The position numbers were made by a program, and so were the translations under genes. A stretch of 64,000 nt of DNA from Owenia fusiformis (Eukaryota > Annelida > Polychaeta > Sabellida > Oweniidae). The notes beneath the pieces are model-generated. The model made no database searches. It was given only the letters and a program-made list of their open reading frames with translations, and was not told the origin of the DNA. Location: the NCBI GenBank assembly GCA_903813345.2, contig CAIIXF020000004.1:23809985-23873984 (forward strand). Direction: 5' to 3'. Below are positions 42,764 through 55,264 of this stretch, one piece after another; the first letter of the stretch is position 1; every line of letters begins with the position of its first letter.

Positions 42764-43937
42764 TAAGTTGATAGAAAAATGGCAGTGCGGTCTAGATTTA
42801 AGTATATAGAAAGATGGCAGTGTGAATTAGACCTAAGTTGATAGAAAGATGGCAGTGCGGTTCAGACCTAAGTTGATAGAAAATGGCAGTGCGGTCTAGT
42901 CTTAAGTATACAGAAAGATGGCAGTGCGGTTTAGACCTAAGTTGATAGAGAAATGGTAGTGCGCTCTAGACTTAAGTATATAGAAAGATGGCAGTGTGGT
43001 TAAGACCTAAGTTGATAGAAAGATGGCAGTGTGGTTTAAACCTAAGTTGATAGAAAGATGGCAGTGTGGTTTAGACCTAAGTTAATAGAAAGATGGCAGT
43101 GTGGTTTAGACCTAAGTTGATAGAAAGATGACAGTGCAGTTCAGACCTAAGTTGATAGAAAGATGGTAGTGCGCTCTAGACTTAAGTATATAGAAAGATG
43201 GCAGTGTGGTTAAGACCTAAGTTGATAGAAAGATGGCAGTGTGGTTTAAACCTAAGTTGATAGAAAAATGGCAGTGCGGTCTAGACTTAAGTATGTAGAA
43301 AGATGGTAGAGTGGTTTAGACCTAAGTTGAGAGAAAGATGGCAGTGTGGTTTAGACCTAAGTTGAGAGAAAGATGGCAGTGTGGTTTAGACCTAAGTTGA
43401 TAGAAAGATGGCAGTGCAGTTCAGACCTAAGTTGATAGAAAGATGGCAGTGCGGTTTAGACCTAAGTAGATAGAAAGATGTCAATGCGGTCTAGACTTAA
43501 GTATATAGAAAGATGGCAGTGTGAATTAGACCTAAGTTTATAGAAAGATGGCAGTGTGGTTTAGACCTATGTTGATAGAAAGATAGAAGTGTAATTTAGA
43601 CCTAAGTTAATAGAAAGATGGTTGTGTTGTAAGACATAAATTGAGAAAAAGATGGTAGTGTGGTTTAGACCTAAGTTGACAGACAAATGGTAGTGTGATT
43701 TAGACCTAAGTTGATAGAAAGAGGGCAGTGCAGTTTAGACCTAAGTTGATAGAAAGATGGTTGTGTTGTTAGACATAAATTGAGAGAAACATGGTAGTGT
43801 GGTTTAGACCTAAGTTGACAGAAAAATGGTAGTGTGATTTAGACCTAAGTTGATAGAAAGAGGGCAGTGCAGTTTAGACCTAAGTTGATAGAAAGATTAC
43901 ATTGTAAGTTTATAGAAAGATGGCACTCTGGTTTTTA
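42764..43937. repeat. 35-bp satellite array, about 33 copies
   Basis: The unit is AAGTTGATAGAAAGATGGCA followed by GTGTGGTTTAGACCT, with many variants (ATGGCAGTGCGG, TATAGAAAG, GAGAGAAAG). The first units merge with the mariner remnant's right arm, whose counterpart on the left side contains a similar ACTG..ATTTTT..TTTTTCAATCA stretch. The array therefore appears to have grown from the transposon end. Confidence 0.9.
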
Positions 43938-44149
43938 ACGTATTTAAACAGACAACTGAATAATTGGGTTCCAGAAAAAGTCAAAGGTATTTAATCATAT
44001 AAGAATAGTGACAATAGAAAATTGTGGCAATTGGAGGAGATCATACACTACGTACCAGCCAGTGAGACATTTGTGTTGAAACGGGGGTACATTGTCTAAA
44101 GTTTGAAAATATTATTTTACCATTCATTTACTTTTTTTTAAAGATGTAA

Positions 44150-44620
44150 GCATTTCTCAAATATTCAAATTTCCCGCCATTTTTCAAAAAAGGTTGAAAC
44201 TTTCATATATTTCTTAATGCATTTCAAAAAAGATTTATCTTTTTAACACCAATGCAAAGATTGAACAAAGGACACACTTTTTCAATAATAAAATGCCATA
44301 TTTAATGGGCTACTTCAATGTTTTAGCAGATCAAAAATATTTATTAGTGATGTCACTAAGGTAGCAAAAACCTTTTGAAAAAATTGAAAAGTCTTTTTCG
44401 ATGTCAATCTTTTTTATATATGATAGACTTCAATAATAAACCAATGTTGATTGTCTAACCAGGTTAAAAGGAAGAATATATTATGTTTTAGATATCAATG
44501 TACCATTGGTCTCTATGAAAACTAATCTTTTGAAATTCATTTTTCTCGGAACCATTCTCATGCACTGATGAGTTCATTTCTCGCTTATTTATGAACCGAT
44601 TTTCTCAATTTCTTTAAGTC
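44150..44620 (-). repeat. Dispersed repeat family B, copy 2
   Basis: Inverted relative of 20870-21310. It contains AAAGATTGAACAAAGGACAC, TGTTGATTGTCTAACCAGGT and GCTTATTTATGAACCGATTT. It is AT-rich without an ORF. The remainder to 45373 shows no gene. Confidence 0.8.
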
Positions 44621-45373
44621 GCTAAGCATCAAAAAAGCAAAAAATGAATTTAAAATAACTATATTATTCGTGTCGTGCTTTATTTACAATTTATTGTGCG
44701 ATAGTAAAAATAAAAATTAAAATCCCTTTAACCATTGTAAAAGAGTATAAAATATGAAGTTATGTAGTAACTTCATACAATGATAAACATTCAATATCGC
44801 TTCCATGTTTAACATGTTATAAACCTGTCGCCTATATTACATAGTATAGCTACTGCAGCTTATATGTATTGTATTTTACATATAAATATGTAGATGAAAA
44901 ACAGCAAATTGAAATCAAACATTCAAATAAGAAACCCCGACGTGGGTCCATTTGCAAGTCGATTGAACGTGCCTATAGATGATGCCAGTAAGCAAATATG
45001 TAAATGTTTCAATATATTTGCATACATGTACCTTATGCTAGGCATTTGATTGTCGCTAGAACGAGATCGCAATCACTGGAAGGACTAGGCCTATAATAAC
45101 ACACATACAAGCTTCATTGGTCCATCAGTACTCAATATAGCCCAGTATGAACTATATTAAAGGGGGAACATCTCTATTGGGAAACTAACATTCTACGATA
45201 TAGTCTCCGTAACATCATGCTCTTATTGAAAGATGTCACCCCTGTATTGCTTGGGTATACAGTATAGTTTCCTTATTCATTCGCAATAAGGCACGCATAC
45301 TGGTTAGTATGGACCATATAAAATATAGATCATAATCCCTGGGTGCTGGGTGGCAATAATCTGTCAACACTGT

Positions 45374-46023
45374 TCATATCATGGAATCGGTGTCTCGTTT
45401 TGTGTCATCGACGTTGTGCGCATGACCGTTAAGCTGTGTGCCGCCATTTTGTTCTGTTTCCCTACTCCTCTCATTGTTTCTATTTTTCTTAACACGATGA
45501 ACAATTCCGTAAATCTCCTGGATTAGAGGAACTGTGATGATAAAAATGGCGGCGATGAACGCCCAAACCTGGGATAACTGAGTCCACATTCTGAATTGAG
45601 TCACATTCAAAACCCCTATGCTTATCATTATCGAGGGCCATATGATAATAATAGCAGCGGTCAGTACCAGCCCAAATCCTATCGCTATATACTTAGCTCG
45701 TTTGAAAATCTGAGTCATTTTCTCTTGTGATGGTCGCGAAATGGTCGTAAATTCGTGGGCATATTTTAACGACCAAGGGTACAACGGATTCTCAATATTT
45801 CTAGTTTTCTCCCATTCAGTTCGGGCATCGTGTGTTTTCCTGTTATTTGTTATAAGTGATACTATGATGCAGACTCCGCCACCGACTCCAATGGATACGC
45901 AATTGCCAACGAACATAGCAAGTTCCTGTCCCGTGTTTTTGAGAAAATCCCCGAGTCCACCCGGGTAAGTTGACGCCATAGCTAACCAAGCAATCAGTCC
46001 ACATGCGCATCCGGTCACGACCC
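45374..46023 (-). CDS. DUR3-like urea/proton symporter, last exon
   Basis: Acceptor TATATTATTTCAG/GGGTCG at 46024, stop TGA at 45374. It encodes about 216 residues: a helix starting VVTGCACGLIAWLAMA, another with GNCVSIGVGGGVCIIVSLI, a cytosolic stretch (NIENPLYPWSLKYAHEF), two more hydrophobic helices, and a polar C-terminus. It joins the exon at 48966 through a split Gly codon. The order matches the C-terminal helices of the sodium:solute symporter (SSS) family members related to DUR3, which move urea with protons across the plasma membrane. The substrate is inferred from the family. Confidence 0.85.
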
Positions 46024-46149
46024 CTGAAATAATATAAACGATTGATAATAAATAACATTACCATATAAAGTATAAGGCATCTATTTGACAGTTTAATTAT
46101 TCTAGTATATACAGGTACGTATAATTCACTTTACACATGACAATTAACC

Positions 46150-46390
46150 ATGCAGAATGATATAGACACGCATTATTCATTTATTTTCACCATATAGGTG
46201 TTATATAGTACTAAAGTAACTTCCTTCAGATAAACGAGAGTTGTTATGAAATATGGACAGGCCTCCCATGCTATTTGATACGCATTATTCGTTTTATCCA
46301 ACACCGTGATTATACAAATAGATACGCATTATTCATTTATTTATCACCATGATAATTGGTACGCATTATTGATTCTATTCTACACCATTA
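46150..46390. repeat. Interspersed GATACGCATTATTC repeats
   Basis: The phrase GATACGCATTATTC followed by a TTTATTT/CACC segment occurs about four times here and again at about 47365-47480, spaced 50-60 bp. A degenerate tandem repeat inside a DUR3 intron. Confidence 0.6.
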
Positions 46391-46396
46391 TAGACT

Positions 46397-46916
46397 CACC
46401 GTGGAATAGCCTGACAACGGTAAAGTCAGATACCGTTGTCACAAATGGCGGACATAACCGTCGCTTCAATTAGATTTTCATGAACTGTATGTTTAATAGA
46501 TCACCTAGACTAGATTCCTTTGGAACAACAATCAATCAAAGTGTCTTAATACTCATTGTACAGTTAATAATGTTCTACCATCGAAATAAAGTAAATAATT
46601 TAACCGATCAAAATGAGATACGGGACAACGGACACAGTAATTACCAGATGCCGTTGTCTTTCTAAATTTCTCAAATTCAGATTCCGTTGTCATTGACGAT
46701 ATCGAAGACGCTATATTGTGGCGATTCACGATTCAATTTGATCGAAATTGTGATTTCATACGAAACATCATCACAAGACCTTAATACATGCACAGAATTA
46801 GTGACAATAAAATCCCATGAAATGAAGACCAAGTGAGTAGAGTTGAAGCGACGGTTATGTCCACCATTTGTGACAACGTTATCTGACTTTACCGTTGTCA
46901 GGCTATTCCGGTGTGA
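46397..46916. mobile_element. 520-bp inverted-repeat MITE in DUR3 intron
   Basis: About 75-bp arms: GGAATAGCCTGACAACGGTA near 46400 and its complement ending near 46910. They share CAGATA.CGTTGTCACAAATG and GACATAACCGTCGCTTCAA. There is no ORF. The target duplication is uncertain (ACTC/GAGA flanks). Confidence 0.8.
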
Positions 46917-47487
46917 GACTAGATGCGAGTAGAAATAATTCTGATTTACGTCATTAAACATTCACAATTCAGTTAAAGTGATGTCATATTTGAAATCTAA
47001 ATGTAAAAGTACATTTAGAAATATGGTTTTGAAAGTTGTTTATCAACTTTGAATATTTATTTTGGAGAATGTGACTTCTTGTTTGGGGAGATTCCCCATG
47101 GGCCCCTTGTTATAAAATCACAAAAAAATGAAATATCTTTTCTCGTATTCAATAGATACAATTTTCTTTTACTGGACAGATTTTGATTTACATAACTATT
47201 AGATACATAAGGGTAATATGAAAATTGAACCACTAAAACCGATAATATCTAAGTCAAAGGGAACTTGCTACTATACCTGCCATGCAATATGACCCGAATG
47301 AGCCACCTGGTGGTGAAACTGGTAACTACCTACTCGCATCTAAGTTATTACATAAATAGATAAGCATTATATTCGTTTTATTCAGCACCTCAATTGCATT
47401 CAAAAATGGATACGCATTATGCACTTATTTTACATCAATTATTATACAAATAGATATACATTATCATTTTATCCTACACCGTAAACG

Positions 47488-48262
47488 TAAAGGACGATTC
47501 TCGGTTTGGAGAACAGTCTCCTGGGCTAATAATTTTTTTATGAAAAATATAGAAATATTACCCAAATTAAACTATAAGGACATTTAAATCTCCAAGATGT
47601 AAAAATAACAAATTGGTCTGAAGCAGGGATAACGCTCAATTTGACCGATTCAATAAAATACAAGTCTTGATTTGGGGAAAGAAGTTCATCAGTGTACTGC
47701 GCTAATATTTTTTTGCGAAAAATCTAGAAACATTACCCAAAATTTAATTATGACTATTCAAAAGAAGACATTCAAATCTATATTATGTAAAAAAAATCAA
47801 AGGACGATTCTCGGTTTGGAGAACGAAGTTCATCAATCTAAATGAGCATTATCCCTGCTTCGGACAAATCTGATTTTTTTTACATAATATAGATTTGAAT
47901 GTCTTCTTTTGAATAGTCATAATTTAATTTGGGTAATATTTTTAGATTTTTCGCAAAAAAAATATTAGCGCAGTACACTGATAAACTTCTTTCCCCAAAT
48001 TGAGACTTGTATTTTATTGAATCGGTCTAATTGAGCGTTATCCCTGCTTCAGACCAATTTGTTATTTTTACATCTTGTAGATTTAAATGTCCTCTTTTGA
48101 ATATTCATAGTTTAATTTGGGTAATATTTCTATATTTTTCGTGAAACAAATTATTAGCCCAGGAGACTGTTCTCCAAACCGAGAATCGTCCTTTGTCCGA
48201 AGCAGGAATAATGCTCATTTAGATTGATGAACTCCGTTCTCCAAACCGAGAATCGTCCTTTT
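47488..48262. mobile_element. Foldback element with about 310-bp arms
   Basis: AAAGGACGATTCTCGGTTTG starts the left arm (47490), and CAAACCGAGAATCGTCCTTT ends the right arm (about 48190 and again at 48260). The arms stay similar throughout, with landmarks AAATTGGTCTGAAGCAGGGA, ACAAGTCTTGATTTGGGG and GCGCTAATATTTTTTTGCG. The same 20-mer also recurs near the centre (about 47800). A transcript would form a long double-stranded hairpin. Confidence 0.85.
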
Positions 48263-48965
48263 AGATATACACCATTCATCCATCATCGATCAAAACCTTG
48301 TGAATCAAGATATGCCGAAGGAATCTAATATATGCGAGTTAGATAAGTCTAGATAAAAATACTACAAACAAACACGTGCTCGAAAAGCACCAGGCTTTAT
48401 AGGTATGCTGTTATACAAGGCCGCAGCTTGCATCAAAATAAACAAACAGCCCTAGCAACTGAGACATGTTTATTTTTAGATTTTAACCTTCAATTGCAAT
48501 ATATAGGAATGCCTGATTATTTATATAGGTGTCCGAAGAGGGGGGGGATTGCGTTTGGTGCGACCGCCACCCCCCCCCCCCCCCTTTGAGTCCATCCCCC
48601 CGGGGATTTCCTTGTGCTGAAGAGAGAGAGACTCAGAGGAAAGAAAAACTCCGTGCTCTGGCAAAAGAGGTGGAGAAGCTATGCTTTAAGTGCAAGCTAT
48701 AATAGAGAGTCGAATACCATGTCTTTTTATTTTTGTTATTTTAGATATAGACATACGCTTGTTTGAAAAATCCTGGGGAAGTCCCTTTAACTATCATCTT
48801 GTTATAATCGAAAGAGTGTATATGCGGTGAATTTGTGACCGTGGTGTCGTTCGTAGTATTTCGTTCGCCTTTGATGTCATCTGAGGTAAAATGATTGTTC
48901 TTGCTTTTGTGTTTAAGTTTAATTCAACTCAAAAAATGGGATTGGAATGTAAAATGTACACTTAC

Positions 48966-49308
48966 CAGAAATCATTCCTTTCGATGTCAATCGTGACCAC
49001 GTGACAGAGAGTGCAATTGGCACAACAGTGCACCCTATTAACACTCCGGTGAACCAAAACACCCATCCCAGGTTGAGCCCCACTCCAACACAAAACAGAA
49101 TCAGAGGAATGGTCGCTAGAGTAAGCCACAATATGATCCAGTTCTTGATGGATAGTAATTTGTCTTGGTACTGTCGGTATTTTCCGTGAATTGAACACGT
49201 GTACTGTTCAGTGACGTTAATTTCCGTCACTTCCTTAATTTTGAGATTGTCCTTCGTGCATTGCTCGCATGATATGACAGGGGGACAGTCACATACGTAT
49301 TTTTCAGC
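48966..49308 (-). CDS. DUR3-like symporter, exon with Cys-rich loop and two or three TM helices
   Basis: Acceptor TTTTTATTTCAG/GCTGAA at 49309, donor ATTTCTG/GTAAGT at 48965; 343 nt. It encodes AEKYVCDCPPVISCEQCTKD (continuing the Cys-rich loop), then WIILWLTLATIPLILFCVGV and LIGCTVVPIALSVTWSRLTS. The latter matches the S-x-x-x-P-I-A-L-x-x-x-W stretch found in DUR3 relatives. Cysteine-rich cytosolic loops between TM segments are a feature of animal DUR3-like proteins. Phases fit both neighbours. Confidence 0.87.
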
Positions 49309-50266
49309 CTGAAATAAAAAACAAACGTTATTATATTTCTTGTTGGATTACTTTGACTTATAAAGAAATTTAAAGGGGAAAACCGGTGTAAAAGGGTAGG
49401 AGGTCCTATCAAATTATGGTCCTACTCTCCATTGATTTATATGGTGACCTAAATACAACTCTTTCCCTCATTATCTTATACGCAATCAGGGCCAGTAAGG
49501 GCCGTTAAGAAGGGGGACCATAATCCCTGGGGGACCATCATTTCTTTCACACCTGGTATAAAAGAAAGATGGAACAGCCAACAACAGTCAATTATGTCTG
49601 TTGAAAATGTTTGAATCACTGAAACCAGTAAATTTATTTTGATTTTGCCAATATCATGAATTCTAGGAAGATTCAAAGACCCAAATTTGCTCCAGTCATT
49701 CATATTCAATTATCATTGAGTATATTTCAAGCATATTTGAAAAAAAATATTTAAAGATCTCATTAAAAATGAGCAGTTGGATGTGGATTTAATTTCAAAT
49801 TGACCAATAGTCTGCAATGCTCTCAGGTCAGAGGTTAAAACATGTAAACATAGTAGCAGCAATATGCCTTGTGCTTGTGTTTATAAATGACCCCACTACT
49901 GCTAAGCCACATCCTCTGCTGACAGCTGATTGGCTGTTTGTTATCTGGTAGGCATTTCACGTGTCACATAAGACACCCAGGTGTATCAATTAACTTTTCC
50001 TCTTTAGGGCGAGTGGGTTGATCAGAATTGTTCTTTTACTTTTAGGACAACATAGAAATATTGAAATGACCACTATGTGCATTCAATTCCTGGTTTTGCT
50101 TTCAGACTTTAGCCCTTCTATCAAATTTATATATGGCCTGCATATGAATGTAAAAATATGTAAAATACAATGCACTCCCTCAAAACGTTTGACATCCCCT
50201 TCCACTCCCCATTTTCCGATCGGACACGTCTTAAAGCCTGTCATATAAAGTTACTTCCTTCAGAGA
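49309..50266 (-). other. DUR3 intron, gene-free part
   Basis: No gene or repeat of note until the VNTR. A sequence just before it (CTTCCTTCAGAGAAGAGTTG at about 50253) resembles ACTTCCTTCAGATAAACGAG near 46219. Confidence 0.4.
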
Positions 50267-53200
50267 AGAGTTGGTATGTAGTATGAGAATTGCTATACTT
50301 TCAAAGGGGGTGTACGTATGTAGTGTGAGAATTGCTATACTTTCAAAGGGGGTGTACGTATGAAGTATGATAGTTGCTATACTTTCAAAGGGGGTGTACG
50401 TATGAAGTATGAGAATTGCTATACTTTCAAAGGGGGTGTACGTATGAAGTATGAGAATTGCTATACTTTCAAAGGGGGTGTACGTATGAAGTATGAGAAT
50501 TGCTATACTTTCAAAGGGGGTGTACGTATGAAGTATGAGAATTGCTATACTTTCAAAGGGGGTGTACGTATGAAGTATGAGAATTGCTATACTTTCAAAG
50601 GGGGTGTACGTATGAAGTATGAGAATTGCTATACTTTCAAAGGGGGTGTACGTATGAAGTATGAGAATTGCTTTACTTTCAAAGGGGGTGTACGTATGAA
50701 GTATGAGATTGCTATACATTCAAAGGGGGTGTACGTATGAAGTATGAGAATTGCTATACTTTCAAAGGGGGTGTACGTATGAAGTATGAGAATTGCTATA
50801 CTTTCAAAGGGGGTGTACGTATCAAGTGTGAGAATTGCTATACTTTCAAAGGGGGTGTACGTATGAAGTATGAGAATTCCTATACTTTCAAAGGGGGTGT
50901 ACGTATGAAGTATGAGAATTGCTATACTTTCAAAGGGGGTGTACGTATCAAGTATGAGAATAGCTATACTTTCAAAGGGGGTGTACGTATGAAGTATGAG
51001 ATTGCTATACTTTCAAAGGGGGTGTACGTATGAAGTATGAGAATTGCTATACTTTCAAAGGGGGAGTACGTATGAAGTATGAGAATTGCTATACTGTCAA
51101 AGGGGGTGTACGTATGTAGTATGAGAATTGCTATACTTTCAAAGGGGGTGTACGAATGAAGTATGAGAATTGCTATACTTTCAAAGGGGGTGTACGTATG
51201 AAGTATGAGAATTGCTATACTTTCAAAGGGGGTGTACGTATGAAGTATGAGAATTGCTATACTTTCAAAGGGGGGGGGGTGTACGTATGAAGTATGAGAA
51301 TTGCTATACTTTCAAAGGGGGGGGGGGTGTACGTATGAAGTATGAGAATTGCTATACTTTCAAAGGGGGTGTACGAATGAAGTATGAGAATTGCTATACT
51401 TTCAAAGGGGGTGTACGTATGAAGTATGAGAATTGCTATACTTTCAAAGGGGGGGGGGTGTACGTATGAAGTATGAGAATTGCTATACTTTCAAAGGGGG
51501 TGTACGTATGAAGTATGAGAATTGCTATACTTTCAAAGGGGGGGGGTGTACGTATGAAGTATGAGAATTGCTATACTTTCAAAGGGGGTGTGCGTATGAA
51601 GTATGAGAATTGCTATACTTTCAAAGGGGGTGTACGTATGAAGTATGAGAATTGCTATACTTTCAAAGGGGGTGTACGTATGAAGTATGAGAATTGCTAT
51701 ACTTTCAAAGGGGGTGTACGTATGAAGTATGAGAATTGCTATACTTTCAAAGGGGTGTACGTATGAAGTATGAGAATTGCTATACTGTCAAAGGGGGTGT
51801 ACGTATGAAGTATGAGAATTGCTATACTTTCAAAGGGGGTGTACGTATGAAGTATGAGAATTGCTATACTGCCAAAGGGGGTGTACGTATGAAGTATGAG
51901 AATTGCTATACTTTCAAAGGGGGTGTACGTATGAAGTATGAGAATTGCTATACTTTCAAAGGGGGTGTACGTATGAAGTATGAGAATTGCTATACTTTCA
52001 AGGGGGTGTACGTATGAAGTATGAGAATTGCTATACTTTCAAAGGGGGTGTACGTATGAAGTATGAGAATTGCTATACTGCCAAAGGGGGTGTATGTATG
52101 AAGTATGAGAATTGCTATACTTTCAAAGGGGGTGTACGCATGAAGTATGACTGAGAATTGCTATACTTTCAAGGGGGTGTACGTATGAAGTATGAGAATT
52201 GCTATACTTTCAAAGGGTGTACGTATGAAGTATGAAAATTGCTATACTTTCAAAGGGTGTACGTATGAAGTTTGAGAATTGCTAAACGAGATTTGGTATG
52301 TAGTATGAGAATTGCTATACTTTCAAAGGGGGTGTACGTATGAAGTTTGAGAATTGCTATACTTTCAAAGGGGGTGTACGTATGAAGTATGAGAATTGCT
52401 ATACTTTCAAAGGGAGTGTACGTATGAAGTATGAGAATTGCTATACTTTCAAAGGGGGTGTACGTATGAAGTTTGAGAATTGCTATACTTTCAAAGGGGG
52501 TGTACGTATGAAGTATGAGAATTGCTATACTTTCAAAGGGGGTGTACGTATGAAGTATGAGAATTGCTATACTTTCAAAGGGGGTGTACGTATAAAGTTT
52601 GAGAATTGCTATACTTTCAAAGGGGATGTACGTATGAAGTATGAGAATTGCTATACTTTCAAAGGGGGTGTACGTATGAAGTATGAGAATTGCTATACTG
52701 TCAAAGGGGGTGTACGTATGAAGTATGAGAATTGCTATACTTTCAAAGGGGGTGTACGTATGAAGTGTGAGAATTGCTATACTTTCAAAGGGGGTGTACG
52801 TATGAAGTATGAGAATTGCTATACTTTCAAAGGGGGTGTACGTATGAAGTGTGAGAATTGCTATACTTTCAAAGGGGGTGTACGTATGAAGTATGAGAAT
52901 TGCTATACTTTCAAAGGGGGTGTACGTATGAAGTGTGAGAATTGCTATACTTTCAAAGGGGGTGTACGTATGAAATATGAGAATTGCTATACTTTCAAAG
53001 GGGGTGTACGTATGAAGTATGAGAATTGCTATACTTTCAAAGGGGGTGTACGTATGAAGTATGATAATTGCTATACTGCCAAAGGGGATGTACGTATGAA
53101 GTATGAGAATTGCTATACTTTCAAGGGGGTGTACGTATGAAGTATGAGAATTGCTATGCTTTCAAAGGGGGTGTACGTATTAAGTATGAGAATTGCTATA

Positions 53201-55146
53201 CTTTCAAGGGGGTGTACGTATGAAGTATGAGAATTGCTATGCTTTCAAAGGGGGTGTACGTATGAAGTATGAGAATTGCTATACTTTCAAAGGGGGTGTA
53301 CGTATGTAGTATGAGAATTGCTATACTTTCAAAGGGGGTGTACGAATGAAGTATGAGAATTGCTATACTGTCAAAGGGGGTGTACGTATGTAGTATGAGA
53401 ATTGCTATACTGTCAAAGGGGGTGTACGTATAAAGTATGAGAATTGCTATACTTTCAAAGAAGGTGTACGTATGAAGTATGAGAATTGCTATACTTTCAA
53501 AGGGGTGTACGTATGAAGTATGAGAATTGCTATACTTTCAAAGGGGGTGTACGTATGAAGTATGAGAATTGCTATGCTTTCAAGGGGGTGTACGTATAAA
53601 GTATGAGAATTGCTATACTTTCAAAGGGGGTGTACGTATGAAGTATGAGAATTGCTATACTTTCAAAGGGGGTGAACGTATGAAGTATGAGAATTGCTAT
53701 ACTGTCAAAGGGGGTGTACGTATGAAGTATGAGAATTGCTATACTTTCAAAGGGGGTGTACGTATGAAGTATGAGAATTGCTATACTTTCAAGGGGGTGT
53801 ACGTATGAAGTATGAGAATTGCTATACTTTCAAAGGGGGTGTACGTATGAAGTATGAGAATTGCTATACTTTCAAAGGGGGTGTACGCATGAAGTATGAC
53901 TGAGAATTGCTATACTTTCAAAGGGGGTGTACGTATGAAGTATGAGAATTGCTATACTTTCAAAGGGGGTGTACGTATGAAGTATGAGAATTGCTATACT
54001 TTCAAAGGGGGTGTACGTATGAAGTATGATAGTTGCTATACTGTCAAAGGGGGAGTACGTATGAAGTATGAGAATTGCTATACTGTCAAAGGGGGTGTAC
54101 GTATGTAGTATGAGAATTGCTATACTTTCAAAGGGGGTGTACGTATGAAGTATGAGAATTGCTATACTTTCAAGGGGGTGTACGTATGAAGTATGAGAAT
54201 TGCTATACTTTCAAAGGGGGAGTACGTATGAAGTATGAGAATTGCTATACTGTCAAAGGGGGTGTACGTATGTAGTATGAGAATTGCTATACTTTCAAAG
54301 GGGGTGTACGTATGAAGTATGAGAATTGCTATACTTTCAAAGGGGGTGTACGTATGAAGTATGAGAATTGCTATACTGTCAAAGGGGGTGTACGTATGAA
54401 GTATGAGATTGCTATACATTCAAAGGGGGTGTACGTATGAAGTATGAGAATTGCTATACTGTCAAAGGGGGTGTACGTATGTAGTATGAGAATTGCTATA
54501 CTTTCAAAGGGGGTGTACGAATGAAGTATGAGAATTGCTATACTTTCAAAGGGGGTGTACGTATGAAGTATGAGAATTGCTATACTTTCAAAGGGGGTGT
54601 ACGTATGTAGTATGAGAATTGCTATACTTTCAAAGGGGGTGTACGAATGAAGTATGAGAATTGCTATACTTTCAAAGGGGGTGTACGTATGAAGTATGAG
54701 AATTGCTATACTTTCAAAGGGGGTGTACGTATGTAGTATGAGAATTGCTATACTTTCAAAGGGGGTGTACGAATGAAGTATGAGAATTGCTATACTTTCA
54801 AAGGGGGTGTACGTATGAAGTATGAGAATTGCTATACTTTCAAAGGGGGTGTACGTATGAAGTATGAGAATTGCTATACTTTCAAAGGGGGAGTACGTAT
54901 GAAGTATGAGAATTGCTATACTGTCAAAGGGGGTGTACGAATGAAGTATGAGAATTGCTATACTTTCAAAGGGGGTGTACGTATGTAGTATGAGAATTGC
55001 TATACTTTCAAAGGGGGTGTACGAATGAAGTATGAGAATTGCTATACTTTCAAAGGGGGTGTACGTATGTAGTATGAGAATTGCTATACTTTCAAAGGGG
55101 GTGTACGTATGTAGTATGAGAATTCCTATACTTCCAAAGAGGGTGT
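50267..55146. repeat. 42-bp VNTR, about 116 copies, in a DUR3 intron
   Basis: The unit is GTATGAAGTATGAGAATTGC followed by TATACTTTCAAAGGGGGTGTAC. Common variants are TGTCAAAG, TGCCAAAG, GTAGTATG, GAATGAAG and G-run expansions to 8-10 G (about 51270, 51318, 51450, 51540). A break near 52285 repeats the array's opening phrase (GGTATGTAGTATGAGAATTG), which suggests block duplication. Because 42 is divisible by three, long open frames appear on both strands; they are not genes. The distal end merges with the 5' splice site at 55152. Confidence 0.95.
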
Positions 55147-55152
55147 ACTTAC

Positions 55153-55264
55153 GTGCCCATTTCCATTCCCATTGCCGTTCTCTTTTAATGTCTCTTCACA
55201 ATCGTCCATGACAACAGGAAGAGGAAGATTACATAGAACACAACTCTTCATGTCGCAATTCTTC
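55153..55264 (-). CDS. DUR3-like symporter, small Cys-rich loop exon
   Basis: Acceptor TTTTTTTATTTAG/GAAGAA at 55265, donor GGGCAC/GTAAGT at 55152; 112 nt. It encodes KNCDMKSCVLCNLPLPVVMD and DDCEETLKENGNGNGNGH, a hydrophilic loop with paired cysteines and a Gly-Asn microsatellite. It starts one base into the Arg codon carried by the exon at 62492 and ends in phase 0, matching the exon at 49308. Four bases inside the intron the 42-bp array begins. Confidence 0.85.

Noticed and set aside
50360-54988. Long open frames encoding 14-residue repeats (MKYENCYTFKGGVR type) and their antisense counterparts
   Set aside because: They arise because the 42-bp unit is divisible by three. Frames break wherever the G run changes length, both strands are open, and the array lies wholly inside a DUR3 intron.
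50267-55146. CRISPR-like regular repeats
   Set aside because: The repeats are directly contiguous with no unique spacers, in a eukaryotic intron. It is a VNTR.
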